Part shown: positions 9,068 to 17,927 of the stretch, in pieces
How positions within the stretch are numbered: the stretch's first letter is position 1
Layout: each line of letters starts with the position of its first letter
DNA from: Coprenecus sp902388455
Lineage (GTDB): Bacteria; Bacteroidota; Bacteroidia; Bacteroidales; UBA932
Assembly (NCBI GenBank): GCA_963931615.1
Contig: OZ007032.1
Location: 124,001-188,000 of the forward strand
DNA length: 64,000 nt
Reading direction: 5' to 3'
The notes under the pieces: generated by a model
The model's database searches: none
Told to the model about the DNA's origin: nothing
The model's input: only the letters and a program-made list of their open reading frames with translations
Program-made: the position numbers and the translations under genes

Positions 9068-9606
9068 TCCCGCGGGGTGAGCACATAGAGCACAATGCCG
9101 ATTGCAACTGATACGTTTAGCGAGTGCTTTGTTCCCCATTGAGGGATTTCCAGAGTGATATCGCACAGATCCACAACATCCTGAGATATGCCGTGAACTT
9201 CATTTCCGAAGATTACGGCATATTTTTTATCTTTTTCCAGCCTCATGTCTCCGCTGAGAAACATGTCTGTGGAGACGGAGTGTTCTGTCTGTTCTACTCC
9301 AATGATTGTGTATCCCTTGTCCTTCAGCTCTTTTACTGCCTCAGTCGTGCTTTCGCGCCAGACCCATTCCACCGAGAACTCAGCTCCTAGGGCTGACTTG
9401 TGGATCTCAGGAGAGGGTGGAGTGGAGCTGATGCCGCAGAGTATTATCCTCTCCGCCTTGAAGGCATCTGAGGTACGGAAGGCGGAGCCGATGTTGTGAC
9501 GGCTGCGGACATTGTCCAAAATCACTGTTACAGGGCTTTTTGCAAGCTCCCTGTATTGCTCGAGGCCCGGGCGGCCGAGTTCGCTGTTCAATAATTTTCT
9601 AAACAT
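9064..9606 (-). CDS. TrmH/SpoU-family RNA 2'-O-methyltransferase
   Basis: This is a SAM-dependent SPOUT-class RNA methyltransferase of 180 residues. Motif 1 is NVRSRHNIGSAFRTSDAF (about residues 33-50), motif 2 is IFGNEVHGIS, and motif 3 is IPQWGTKHSLNVSVAIGIVLY at the C-terminus; together they form the trefoil-knot SAM site. There is no N-terminal L30e-like substrate-binding extension, so it is a minimal TrmH-like enzyme, and tRNA or rRNA are both possible targets. It is transcribed leftward from a promoter that nearly abuts that of the rightward AraC-type gene. Confidence 0.9.
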   Translation of the reverse strand: MFRKLLNSELGRPGLEQYRELAKSPVTVILDNVRSRHNIGSAFRTSDAFKAERIILCGISSTPPSPEIHKSALGAEFSVEWVWRESTTEAVKELKDKGYTIIGVEQTEHSVSTDMFLSGDMRLEKDKKYAVIFGNEVHGISQDVVDLCDITLEIPQWGTKHSLNVSVAIGIVLYVLTPRD

Positions 9607-9623
9607 GTATCGATATTAGAACG

Positions 9624-9631
9624 CAAAAATA
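9624..9631 (-). promoter_or_regulatory. -7 box of the TrmH-like gene promoter
   Basis: The minus strand reads TATTTTTG, which fits the Bacteroidetes -7 consensus TAnnTTTG, 18 bases upstream of the methyltransferase start. No convincing -33 TTG lies at the expected distance. Confidence 0.55.
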
Positions 9632-9632
9632 T

Positions 9633-9640
9633 TAATTTTG
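9633..9640 (+). promoter_or_regulatory. -7 box of the TPR/AraC regulator promoter
   Basis: TAATTTTG fits TAnnTTTG and lies 18 bases before the ATG at 9658. This placement argues against the TTG at 9649 as start, because transcription would begin at about 9646. It is separated by one base from the oppositely oriented -7 box of the methyltransferase gene. Confidence 0.55.
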
Positions 9641-9657
9641 GCACTACTTTGACAGCC

Positions 9658-11370
9658 ATGAATGATATGATTAGGATGTATAGTTGGTTAGCTGCGGTGC
9701 TTATGTTTGTCTCCTCGTGCGGGGAAAGGACAGTAATGCTGCATGGCGGCAGTTATGAGGAGGAGATGTATGTGGATTCCCTGGCAGCATTCTTCAGCCA
9801 GTATTCTGCTGCGGGAAGCAATGATTCTGTGATTCTTACGGCTGGTCCGATGATGCGGGAGGCAGCGGCGGAGGGAGATACTCTGAAAATGCTTTGCGCA
9901 TGTGTTTTCGCGGCCCAGTCCTGGCTGTTCGCAGACAATGCGGACTCGGTCAAATATTACATCGACGTGGCCAGGACCTATATCCGGAACTGTTCCTCCC
10001 CGCTTCTCAATGTGGTCTACTGCAATGTCTATGGGTGCTACAGTCTCCGTGCCGGACTGGACTATACCCTTGCGCTCAATTACTATCTGGACGGTCTGCG
10101 CTGGGCCGAAATTTCAGGGAACGCCGGACATCAGACGGTGATGCTTCTCAATATCGCCAATATTTTCTATATGCAGCGCAATGCGGAAGGTTACATGTAT
10201 GCAGAGCGGGCATTGAAGCTGGCCATGTCTCCGGAAGTCTCGGACGAATATGTCAGGAGCGCAGCCCGGATCAACCAGTCGCAGATGCTTTTCCTGCTAG
10301 GTAAAAACGACGGAGCCAGGTCGTCCCTGGACACTGCCTGGGCTGCGGTAAGGAAGGGTGGAATGTATTCCCTGTATTCTCCGGTAAAGGTCCTTTATGC
10401 TCAGATTCTGGAAGCGGAAGGAAACAGTGTGCAGGCGGAGAATCTATATGAGGAGGCGGTGGGCTATTCCCGCTATACGGACTATGGGACGATGTCCCAG
10501 ATATTTCTGGAGTACGGTAATTTTCTGATGCGGGAAGGGAAGTATGGCCGGGCATCGGAGAAATACCGGAGGGGGCTGGATATTTCGGAACAAACCCGCA
10601 GTATGGAGTTCCGTCTGGAGTTGCTGGGCAGGATGGCTGACTGCTGCTGGAGGACAGGTGACAGCAGAGGGGCGCTGGATTATTACAGGAGATATTCGGA
10701 CTGGCAGGACAGTATCACAGTACGGAAACAGTACGAATTCAACCGGGCAGTGCTCTCGCTGCAGGAAGTGGAACATGAGAAGGAGATCCTTCAGAAAGAG
10801 CTTGAGCAGCAGACGCTGCGGCACAAGATGAATATACTGATTGTCTGCGTAGTGCTGACGGTGCTTATCGGTTTCCTGATATTTCTGCTGTATTACCGCA
10901 AGCGGGCGGCATACCGCAAGCTGGTGGAACAGCACCGGCATTATGTCCAGAAGCTGGAGCAGGAGAAAAAACTGCAGTCTGTGGCATCCAGCCCTTCCAA
11001 GGAACTGTTCCAGAAGATAGAGGAGGTTATGTACGGGGAGAAGTATTTTACCCGGAAAGGAGTTACACTGGAGGCTGTCGCAGAGAAAGTCAATTCGAAC
11101 CGGACATACTGTTCCAAGGCCATCAACGCATTTGCCGGCTGTTCTTTCTACAAGTGGCTGGATGCCCTTCGCATTGAGGAGGCGACCAGGCGGATAGTGG
11201 CTGATGACACCGTTCTTTTCAAGCAGCTGGCCGAGGATTTGGGGTACAGTTCGGTCTCGGCCTTCTCCAAGGCATTTGTCAATGAAATCGGCTGTACTCC
11301 CAGTAATTATCGGGAGGCTTGCCGAAAAAGTCCTAGAAGAGAGCAGGATGAAAATGTTGTTTTTACGTAA
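9658..11370 (+). CDS. Membrane-anchored TPR-AraC family transcriptional regulator
   Basis: About 570 residues with an unusual layout. An N-terminal signal peptide ends in a lipobox-like VSSC-G (Cys about residue 21). TPR-like helical repeats run to about 370, then a coiled coil (EVEHEKEILQKELEQQ), one transmembrane helix (about 391-415), a second short coiled coil, and a C-terminal AraC-type double helix-turn-helix from about 462 (VTLEAVAEKVNSNRTYCSKAIN; then LFKQLAEDLGYSSVSAFSKAF). The inferred topology is a periplasmic TPR sensor and a cytoplasmic DNA-binding domain, a one-component transmembrane regulator. The ATG at 9658 is chosen over the TTG at 9649 from promoter placement. It probably controls the downstream envelope cluster, which is inference from position only. 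Confidence 0.82.
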   Translation: MNDMIRMYSWLAAVLMFVSSCGERTVMLHGGSYEEEMYVDSLAAFFSQYSAAGSNDSVILTAGPMMREAAAEGDTLKMLCACVFAAQSWLFADNADSVKYYIDVARTYIRNCSSPLLNVVYCNVYGCYSLRAGLDYTLALNYYLDGLRWAEISGNAGHQTVMLLNIANIFYMQRNAEGYMYAERALKLAMSPEVSDEYVRSAARINQSQMLFLLGKNDGARSSLDTAWAAVRKGGMYSLYSPVKVLYAQILEAEGNSVQAENLYEEAVGYSRYTDYGTMSQIFLEYGNFLMREGKYGRASEKYRRGLDISEQTRSMEFRLELLGRMADCCWRTGDSRGALDYYRRYSDWQDSITVRKQYEFNRAVLSLQEVEHEKEILQKELEQQTLRHKMNILIVCVVLTVLIGFLIFLLYYRKRAAYRKLVEQHRHYVQKLEQEKKLQSVASSPSKELFQKIEEVMYGEKYFTRKGVTLEAVAEKVNSNRTYCSKAINAFAGCSFYKWLDALRIEEATRRIVADDTVLFKQLAEDLGYSSVSAFSKAFVNEIGCTPSNYREACRKSPRREQDENVVFT

Positions 11371-11456
11371 ATTTTATTCTGTCGCCAGAAATCGGGTTGT
11401 ATTTGATGTCCGAGATGTATAATTTAGCATCGAATTAACCTTAAATGTGTATCACG

Positions 11457-13745
11457 ATGTTAAAAAAAATCCAACTATCCGCAGTGGCCCTTGTGCTGCT
11501 GTCTGCAGTCGCCGCTCTGTCTTCCTGTGAGAAACCGGAGGAAAAAAACGGGCAGCCTGCCCTCATTGCGAAGACGGAAGGGGACGTTCAGGCTTCTTGG
11601 GAAGGCGGTCAATATACTTTCCGGTACGAAGTCGAAAACCCTACTGCCACCGGACAGATTATTCCTTCCACTTTGTCAGAATGGATTACTGATTTCTTTA
11701 CCGGAGTCTATGGCGAGATAACTTTTACAGTGGCGGAGAACCCTGCCGAATCTCCCCGAACGGCATCCGTTACAGTGGAATACGAGGACCAGAGTCTTGA
11801 GTTCAATGTCGTCCAGGCAGGTAAGGACGAGATGGGAAACAGCTATCTGAAAATAGACATTGACAGTCTTACGACATCTTCCATGCATGTGACGGTCACT
11901 CCTGCCGATGCTGATCTGACATACCTGGTTCTCTCGTCAGATATGGAGAGTATGGCCGGCTTCGAGGATGACGCCCTTCTTTTCGAAGATGCGATGTCCT
12001 ATTATCAGTCGATGGCAGATATGTACGGAACCACCCTGCAGAATTATCTTTCGTCATTTATCATTACCGGTGAGTATGATGATACATTCAGTGACCTCGA
12101 ACCTGATACAGAGTACTGTGTTTTCGCTTTCGGTGTCTCAGTTGACGGCTCTGAGATGCTTACGCCCATAGCCAGGGGCAGTGCCAGGACGAAGGCCGTG
12201 GAATCCGTGGATGTGACTTTCGATATAACAGTCAATACCGGGTATACGGATGCAGGCTCTACCGCCGATATTGTAATCAATCCTTCCGATACGAATGTAA
12301 AGTACTGGTATCTGCTTTTGGGCCAGATGGAATATGATATCTATGGGGCGGCCATGCCGGATGCGGCGGCAGGATATCTGGAGTATCTTGTCAATTACTG
12401 GAGCTTCTCCGGCTATACACCCGATATGATATACGATCTCTACTCAGTTACAGGCAGGAAGGAGTTGACCGAGTCTCTGGAGCCCAAGTCAAATTATTGG
12501 ATCAGTGCCTTTGCATGGGACGAGGAGTGCAATATAACTTCCGGGATTGCATGGGAAGCATTCCAGGCTCCCGGTCTGGAATCGGATAACGTAATAACTC
12601 TTGAAGTACAAGATATTACGGCTACTTCCGCGAGATTTGTCACGACCGTATCCAACGATGACCCTTATTGGATAGGCATCCAGCCTCTGGCAAATGTCGC
12701 AGGATGGGACGACGAGTATCTGATGTGGGCTCTGGTTGATTACTATGACATCGCTTCGGAAACAGTTGCCGGAAACCAGGAGAAAGTCTTCGATAACCTC
12801 GACCCCAATACCGAGTATGTAGCCATTGCCTTCGGTTTCGACGGCGGTTCGTGGACTACCGGCCTGACAAGAGTTGATTTTACCACGACAGATGCCGGAG
12901 ACCCTTCCCAGTGTACTTTTGACTTCCGTATCGAAAACCTCAAACCCAGAAGCGTGGATATCACCGTGGTTCCCTCTGATCCCAGTGTGTCCTACCACTG
13001 GGACCTCTTCAAGGCCGATATGACGGAAGAGGAGATACGGGCCGTCTTCCAGGAGAACATAGATAACCAGATAGCCATGGGCTATGTATCAAGTGCTCTG
13101 GAGTACTGGCAGTATACGGTGGTGAGAGGGAACAATTCATGGAGCTGGACCACACTTGCCCCGAACAGTTCCTACAAGGTGATGGCCGTAGCTATCGATA
13201 TGACCACCGGAGAGTATGCCACAGACTTTGTGTTCGAGGAGTTCAGTACCCCGGAAGCTGTTGTGTCAGATGCGGAAGTGGACATTGAGATGAAGTATTA
13301 TGACGGAGATGCTCTGTATGAGTATGATCCAGGCAGGTATGGGGCTTGTACAGGTAAGGCCTATACGGTTCTTCATGCTTCGCCCGCAGGTCCTGCAGCG
13401 CATTATTACTACACCATTTTCACATATAATGAAGGTTATGAGGATCCTGCAGTGTTTAGCGAAGAGGACATAATCTACAATCTGGTAGACCTCCAGAAAG
13501 GTCAGATGGACACAGAGAGTGCAGGTTGGCTGCTGAATTGGGATACAGATTATATAATAATAGGTATTGCTGTGGATGCTGACGGCAACTACGGGAACTC
13601 ATACCGCCGGAAGTTCACTCCCGGCAAGGACGGGGTGTCTCCTATTGAAGAGATAGTGCAGAGCGGGCGCAGTTCGGCGGCAACAGTCTCTGTGGAAGAG
13701 ACAGATATGCCGGTTGTCAGCGCAAGGACGCTGGTCACCAGATAG
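11457..13745 (+). CDS. Large Ig-like/BACON-type surface lipoprotein
   Basis: This 762-residue lipoprotein has signal peptide MLKKIQLSAVALVLLSAVAALSSC with the lipobox Cys followed by EKPEE, an acidic stretch resembling Bacteroidetes surface-export signals. A BACON-like domain (about 30-120, ending EFNVVQAG) is followed by several repeated beta-sandwich modules. Each module ends in a phrase such as LEPDTEYCVFAFGV, LEPKSNYWISAFA, LDPNTEYVAIAFGF or LAPNSSYKVMAVAI, a fibronectin III-like strand pattern. No catalytic domain is recognised, so it is probably a binding or structural surface protein. I prefer the ATG at 11457 over the one at 11445, which adds MCIT. A terminator follows. Confidence 0.8.
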   Translation: MLKKIQLSAVALVLLSAVAALSSCEKPEEKNGQPALIAKTEGDVQASWEGGQYTFRYEVENPTATGQIIPSTLSEWITDFFTGVYGEITFTVAENPAESPRTASVTVEYEDQSLEFNVVQAGKDEMGNSYLKIDIDSLTTSSMHVTVTPADADLTYLVLSSDMESMAGFEDDALLFEDAMSYYQSMADMYGTTLQNYLSSFIITGEYDDTFSDLEPDTEYCVFAFGVSVDGSEMLTPIARGSARTKAVESVDVTFDITVNTGYTDAGSTADIVINPSDTNVKYWYLLLGQMEYDIYGAAMPDAAAGYLEYLVNYWSFSGYTPDMIYDLYSVTGRKELTESLEPKSNYWISAFAWDEECNITSGIAWEAFQAPGLESDNVITLEVQDITATSARFVTTVSNDDPYWIGIQPLANVAGWDDEYLMWALVDYYDIASETVAGNQEKVFDNLDPNTEYVAIAFGFDGGSWTTGLTRVDFTTTDAGDPSQCTFDFRIENLKPRSVDITVVPSDPSVSYHWDLFKADMTEEEIRAVFQENIDNQIAMGYVSSALEYWQYTVVRGNNSWSWTTLAPNSSYKVMAVAIDMTTGEYATDFVFEEFSTPEAVVSDAEVDIEMKYYDGDALYEYDPGRYGACTGKAYTVLHASPAGPAAHYYYTIFTYNEGYEDPAVFSEEDIIYNLVDLQKGQMDTESAGWLLNWDTDYIIIGIAVDADGNYGNSYRRKFTPGKDGVSPIEEIVQSGRSSAATVSVEETDMPVVSARTLVTR

Positions 13746-13771
13746 AAGATATCAATACGTGCATTGTTTGG

Positions 13772-13806
13772 ACCGGCAGACTGGAACCACAATCTGCCGG
13801 TTTTTT
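13772..13806 (+). terminator. Rho-independent terminator after the Ig-like lipoprotein gene
   Basis: A 9-bp stem (ACCGGCAGA with TCTGCCGGT, 12-base loop) is followed by a T run. It ends the lipoprotein transcript and separates it from dsbD. Confidence 0.85.
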
Positions 13807-13854
13807 GTATAAATTTTGAAATATCTTGCATATTATAGATAATAATTATTAAGT

Positions 13855-13875
13855 TTGAAGCTTGAAGTTTGAAGT
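13855..13875 (+). repeat. Three tandem TTGAAG(C/T) heptamers upstream of dsbD
   Basis: TTGAAGC, TTGAAGT and TTGAAGT run head to tail 54 bases before the dsbD start. They lie in the 184-base gap after the terminator. They could be regulator half-sites with a 7-bp period or a simple slippage product. Confidence 0.6.
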
Positions 13876-13928
13876 TAAGAAACACTAATACTTATAAACC
13901 TTAAGTAAGAACCAAGATCTATTACGAA

Positions 13929-15905
13929 ATGAGAAGATTTTTATTGTTATGCCTTACAGTTTTATTATCTATCCCCGTTTTGCAAGCTCAGGAGCAGCAT
14001 GCGCACTGGAAAACGGACGTCAGGCAGTTGGACAAGGATCTTTACAGGGTATCTGTAACGGCTGTTATAGATTCCACATGGCACATCTATGACACTCTTA
14101 GAACTGAATTCGGCCCTCCGGCCACCATCGTCGAGTTCAGGATCGCTGACCGGAAAAGAGCATGTGCGGAGGGCGGTCTAAGTGTCTCGGCCGAGCCGCA
14201 CCGTTACTACGATGATATATTTATGATGGATATCGGCTACTTTGAGGACAGTGTTACATTTTCGCAGGACATACGCTTGAAGAAGAAGGACGCCGTGGTA
14301 GATATCTACGTGGAATGGATGGCCTGTGACGAGAACAACTGTCTGCCGTTGGCCGATCAGACGCTTTCCATCAGTCTGCCGGACGGTGTGTCCGTCTCTC
14401 CTGCCGGAGATGAGGGTACAGGCAGAGGCAAGAGCCTGTGGGGCCTGATACTGGAGGCCATCATCTGGGGTTTTGTAGCCCTGCTGACACCATGTGTGTT
14501 CCCTATGGTGCCTATGACCGTCTCATATTTCCTCAAGGGTGAAGGCGGTCCGGCCCGAGGACGTATACGTGCGGCAATGTACGGACTGTTTATTGTCATG
14601 CTGTATACTCTGCCTATTGCGGCGATCATTCTCATTACCAGAATAGTCGGAGGCGATGCCGTCACAGCGGACATTTTCAACTGGCTTTCGACCCACTGGC
14701 TGCCCAATATCATATTTTTCATAGTATTCATGATATTCGCGGCATCGTTCTTCGGGGCATTCGAGATAACCATGCCTTCAAAGCTGGTCAACAAGTCCGA
14801 TTCCAAGGCGGATACCAAGGGCTTCGGCGGGATTTTCTTCCTGGCTCTGACCTTGGTGCTGGTATCATTCTCCTGTACGGGCCCGATAGTTGGCGCAGTT
14901 CTTATCAAGTCTACTCAGGGAGAGTTCTGGGAGCCGATTATCACCATGCTGGCTTTCTCTATAGCATTCGCTCTTCCTTTTACACTGTTTGCCCTTTTCC
15001 CTTCTGTACTCAAGAAGCTGCCCAAGAGCGGCGGCTGGCTCAACAGCGTGAAGGTGGTCATCGCTTTCGTCGAGGTGGCTCTGGGCTTCAAGTTCCTCTC
15101 CGTGGCCGACCAGACCTATCACTGGGGACTGCTGGACAGGGAAGTGTACCTGGCGATATGGATTGTGGTGTTTACCCTTCTGGGGCTATATCTGTTGGGC
15201 AAGATCCGCTTTGCACATGACGACGAGGTCAAGCATATCGGAGTGGGCCGTCTGACACTGGTGATAGTGGTATTCTCCTTCGTGGTGTATATGATTCCGG
15301 GTATGTGGGGTGCTCCGCTGAAGGCTCTGTCCGGATATCTGCCCCCGCTCACGACTCAGGATTTCATTCTCGGGGACGAGGCTCCGGTGATAGTGACGGG
15401 CAGCACGGCAGGATCGGCTGCAACGCAGGTTTCAACAGAAGGTAAGGCTCCCAAATACAGTGACTTCCTCCATCTTCCGCACAACCTTCAGGGCTTCTTC
15501 GAGCTGGAGGAGGCCAGAGCTTATGCGGAGAGCGTGGGCAAGCCCCTGTTCATAGACTTCACCGGTCACGGCTGCGTCAACTGTCGCGAGATGGAGAACC
15601 GCGTGTGGTCTGACCCCCGGGTTCTGGAGATACTCCGCAATGACTATGTCATAGTGGCCCTTTACTGCGATGACAAGAAGAAGGCTGACGAGAGCGACTG
15701 GATTACAGCCGGTGACAGGACGCTGACAGATATAGGCAAGATCAATTCCTATATTGCCTATACCTACTACGGCGTCAACGCCCAGCCATGCTACGTCCTG
15801 GAAGGCCGTGGCGGGGAGCGTCTTGCCGAGCCCCGCAGCTATAACCTTGATGTGGATGCTTTCGTGCAGTTCCTCAGGAGCGGTCTGGAGAATTATAAAA
15901 AGTAA
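13929..15905 (+). CDS. dsbD: DsbD-type thiol:disulfide interchange protein
   Basis: DsbD moves reducing equivalents from cytoplasmic thioredoxin across the inner membrane to periplasmic partners. This 658-residue protein has a signal peptide (ending LQAQE), an N-terminal DsbD-alpha-like domain with MACDENNCLPLADQ (about 135-150) and a CcdA/DsbD membrane region of about eight helices (LLTPCVFPMVPMTVSYFLKG; SFSCTGPIVGAV). It ends in a thioredoxin-fold domain with CVNC (Cys549, Cys552) and WSDPRVLEIL. It is followed by two further thioredoxin-fold genes, likely electron acceptors. Confidence 0.93.
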   Translation: MRRFLLLCLTVLLSIPVLQAQEQHAHWKTDVRQLDKDLYRVSVTAVIDSTWHIYDTLRTEFGPPATIVEFRIADRKRACAEGGLSVSAEPHRYYDDIFMMDIGYFEDSVTFSQDIRLKKKDAVVDIYVEWMACDENNCLPLADQTLSISLPDGVSVSPAGDEGTGRGKSLWGLILEAIIWGFVALLTPCVFPMVPMTVSYFLKGEGGPARGRIRAAMYGLFIVMLYTLPIAAIILITRIVGGDAVTADIFNWLSTHWLPNIIFFIVFMIFAASFFGAFEITMPSKLVNKSDSKADTKGFGGIFFLALTLVLVSFSCTGPIVGAVLIKSTQGEFWEPIITMLAFSIAFALPFTLFALFPSVLKKLPKSGGWLNSVKVVIAFVEVALGFKFLSVADQTYHWGLLDREVYLAIWIVVFTLLGLYLLGKIRFAHDDEVKHIGVGRLTLVIVVFSFVVYMIPGMWGAPLKALSGYLPPLTTQDFILGDEAPVIVTGSTAGSAATQVSTEGKAPKYSDFLHLPHNLQGFFELEEARAYAESVGKPLFIDFTGHGCVNCREMENRVWSDPRVLEILRNDYVIVALYCDDKKKADESDWITAGDRTLTDIGKINSYIAYTYYGVNAQPCYVLEGRGGERLAEPRSYNLDVDAFVQFLRSGLENYKK

Positions 15906-15943
15906 TACGAACAACAAAATATTAACCCAAAAACCTATTTGTC

Positions 15944-17419
15944 ATGAAAAAGATTAAAGAACTGATGTACGTCTCTGCATGCCTGCTGGGCATGACAGCG
16001 ATTCTGAATTCGTGTGAGGACAAGCCCGGTCCTGATCCAGGACCAGAGCCTACTCCTCCTGCACTGACTGGCCAGACCATCATGGTGCCGAACGAGACCA
16101 ATGTCGAGGTTGAAGTCTCTATGGAGATGACTGATGATTGGTTTGTCTCCAACTCCAACACATGGTTCACTGTATATCCTCTATCCGGAGTTGCGGGTAC
16201 GGCGAATCTCACCATCACAGTCCTTGAGGATAATCCGGAACTGACCGAGAAAGTATCTTATTTCGTAATCAACGAGGGAGGTACAGACAAGGCCTATTAT
16301 GTAGTACAGGACGTGACGCCTGGAATGACTCCTGGTGCCGTAACCTCGGCCTCTTTCAATATTGACGGCGGGGAGTCGTCTTTTACCATCCAGAGCAATC
16401 TTGCAATAGAGGCGATTGCGGATGCGGATTGGATTACTGTCGGTGACATTACATCTGATTCGGTACTTCTCGCCGATGAGGCTACATATTCCAAGTACAA
16501 GACTTATACCGTCAATTTCTCCGTGTCGGCCAATGACGGCAATGCCCGTGACGGGTATGTAACGGTCAACGGTATTGATTCTGTTGCCACTGATATTGCC
16601 GAGACATTCCTGGTTCAGCAGTACGGAACTCTCGCTGCACCTGATTATTCGAAGGATTTCATCCGTCGTTCCCTTGTTGTCCGCTATACGGGTAACTGGT
16701 GCGGCTACTGTCCTGTGATGAATGTGGCTCTGCATGATGCCATAGACCAGTACCCTGACCATATAGTCCAGATGAATATGTATCAGGGTTCCGGAAGTCT
16801 CAGCTATCCTGATATCAATGCCTTCATGAACCATTTCCGTATTGAAGGTTTCCCTACATCTATATTCAATTATTATGCTGAGGTCGGCAACCAGACTTCC
16901 ACAGCAATGACAACAGAACGTTTTGTCAATCTGGCCAAAGAGGCGGTGGCAAAGGTTCCTGCCAGGACAATCCTCGGTGGTTATGCGGCACTCATTGACA
17001 CCACGGAAGTGCAGCTCGAACTGGGTATTGCAGCCAAAGAGGAAGGTGAATACTATCTTAATGTATTTCTTCTGGAGGACAACATCATAGGCTCTCAGTC
17101 AGATTATGTCGGAGTGGTGGAGAATCCCAGCCAGTACAATCACAGCAGTGTAATGAGGGCTCAGTACAATGAAGATATGTTCGGCGATCCTATCCAGTTG
17201 TCTGCCAATAGCTTTGAAATTATGAACCTTACTTTGGCTATACCTGACGGTATAGAGGACGTGAATAATCTCCGGGTAGTGGTATTCACTACTTATGAAG
17301 GTTCTTTCTCAGGAGAATACGGCAGCAGCTATGTAAAATACAATAATTACGGATATGTAGTGGACAATGCGGTAAGTATTCCTGCCAACGGATTTGCCGT
17401 ATTTGGATATGAAAATTAA
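15944..17419 (+). CDS. BACON-Omp28 lipoprotein with thioredoxin-like CxxC
   Basis: This 491-residue lipoprotein has its lipobox at LNSC (Cys24) followed by EDK and a Pro/Gly/Asp linker. Two BACON-like domains (about 42-122 and 133-227, each ending in a VVQD/VQQYG strand) precede an Omp28-related domain. That domain contains GNWCGYCPVMN (Cys253, Cys256), a thioredoxin-like active site. Omp28-family proteins are outer-membrane lipoproteins of Bacteroidetes, some described as adhesins. The CxxC, together with the dsbD upstream and the TlpA-like gene downstream, suggests a redox function at or beyond the outer membrane. The acidic residues after Cys24 agree with surface display. Confidence 0.85.
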   Translation: MKKIKELMYVSACLLGMTAILNSCEDKPGPDPGPEPTPPALTGQTIMVPNETNVEVEVSMEMTDDWFVSNSNTWFTVYPLSGVAGTANLTITVLEDNPELTEKVSYFVINEGGTDKAYYVVQDVTPGMTPGAVTSASFNIDGGESSFTIQSNLAIEAIADADWITVGDITSDSVLLADEATYSKYKTYTVNFSVSANDGNARDGYVTVNGIDSVATDIAETFLVQQYGTLAAPDYSKDFIRRSLVVRYTGNWCGYCPVMNVALHDAIDQYPDHIVQMNMYQGSGSLSYPDINAFMNHFRIEGFPTSIFNYYAEVGNQTSTAMTTERFVNLAKEAVAKVPARTILGGYAALIDTTEVQLELGIAAKEEGEYYLNVFLLEDNIIGSQSDYVGVVENPSQYNHSSVMRAQYNEDMFGDPIQLSANSFEIMNLTLAIPDGIEDVNNLRVVVFTTYEGSFSGEYGSSYVKYNNYGYVVDNAVSIPANGFAVFGYEN

Positions 17420-17434
17420 AACCGATAAAATAAT

Positions 17435-17923
17435 ATGAAGAAATTGATCCTTTTAACAGCATTGGCCGTACTTCCTATGGTGATGTGGGCTCAGAAAAGC
17501 CTTCCCAGCATCGAAGTCAAGGATATCGACGGTAACGCTGTCAATGTACAGTCTGTCCTTGATGACGGTGTTCCTGTGATTCTTTCATTCTGGTATACCA
17601 CCTGCAAGCCCTGCCTGCAGGAGCTGGGTGCTGTAAACGATGCCTATGTGGACTGGATTGAGGAGGCCGATTTTAAGGTTGTTGCCGTTTCTACCGATGA
17701 CTCCCGTTCCAGCGCCAAGGTGAAGCCTATGGTCAACGGACGCGGATGGACTGATTTCACCATCCTCCTGGACGAGAACGGAGACCTTAAACGCGCCATG
17801 AACGTACAGACCCAGCCTACAGTGTTCATCCTTGACAAGGACGGAAATGTAGTGTATACCCATACAGGCTATACCCCTGGCAGTGAAGAAGAACTCTTTG
17901 ACCAAATACTAAAACTGCAGTAA
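17435..17923 (+). CDS. TlpA-family periplasmic thioredoxin
   Basis: A 162-residue secreted thioredoxin-fold protein (AhpC/TSA-Redoxin-like) with signal peptide MKKLILLTALAVLPMVMWAQ and active site WYTTCKPC (Cys57, Cys60). The cis-Pro motif is TQPTVFILD near 127. It is the likely soluble periplasmic carrier between DsbD and its targets. It starts 15 bases after the BACON-Omp28 gene and is followed after four bases by the DUF6029 gene, so all three should share a transcript. Confidence 0.9.
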   Translation: MKKLILLTALAVLPMVMWAQKSLPSIEVKDIDGNAVNVQSVLDDGVPVILSFWYTTCKPCLQELGAVNDAYVDWIEEADFKVVAVSTDDSRSSAKVKPMVNGRGWTDFTILLDENGDLKRAMNVQTQPTVFILDKDGNVVYTHTGYTPGSEEELFDQILKLQ

Positions 17924-17927
17924 CCAC

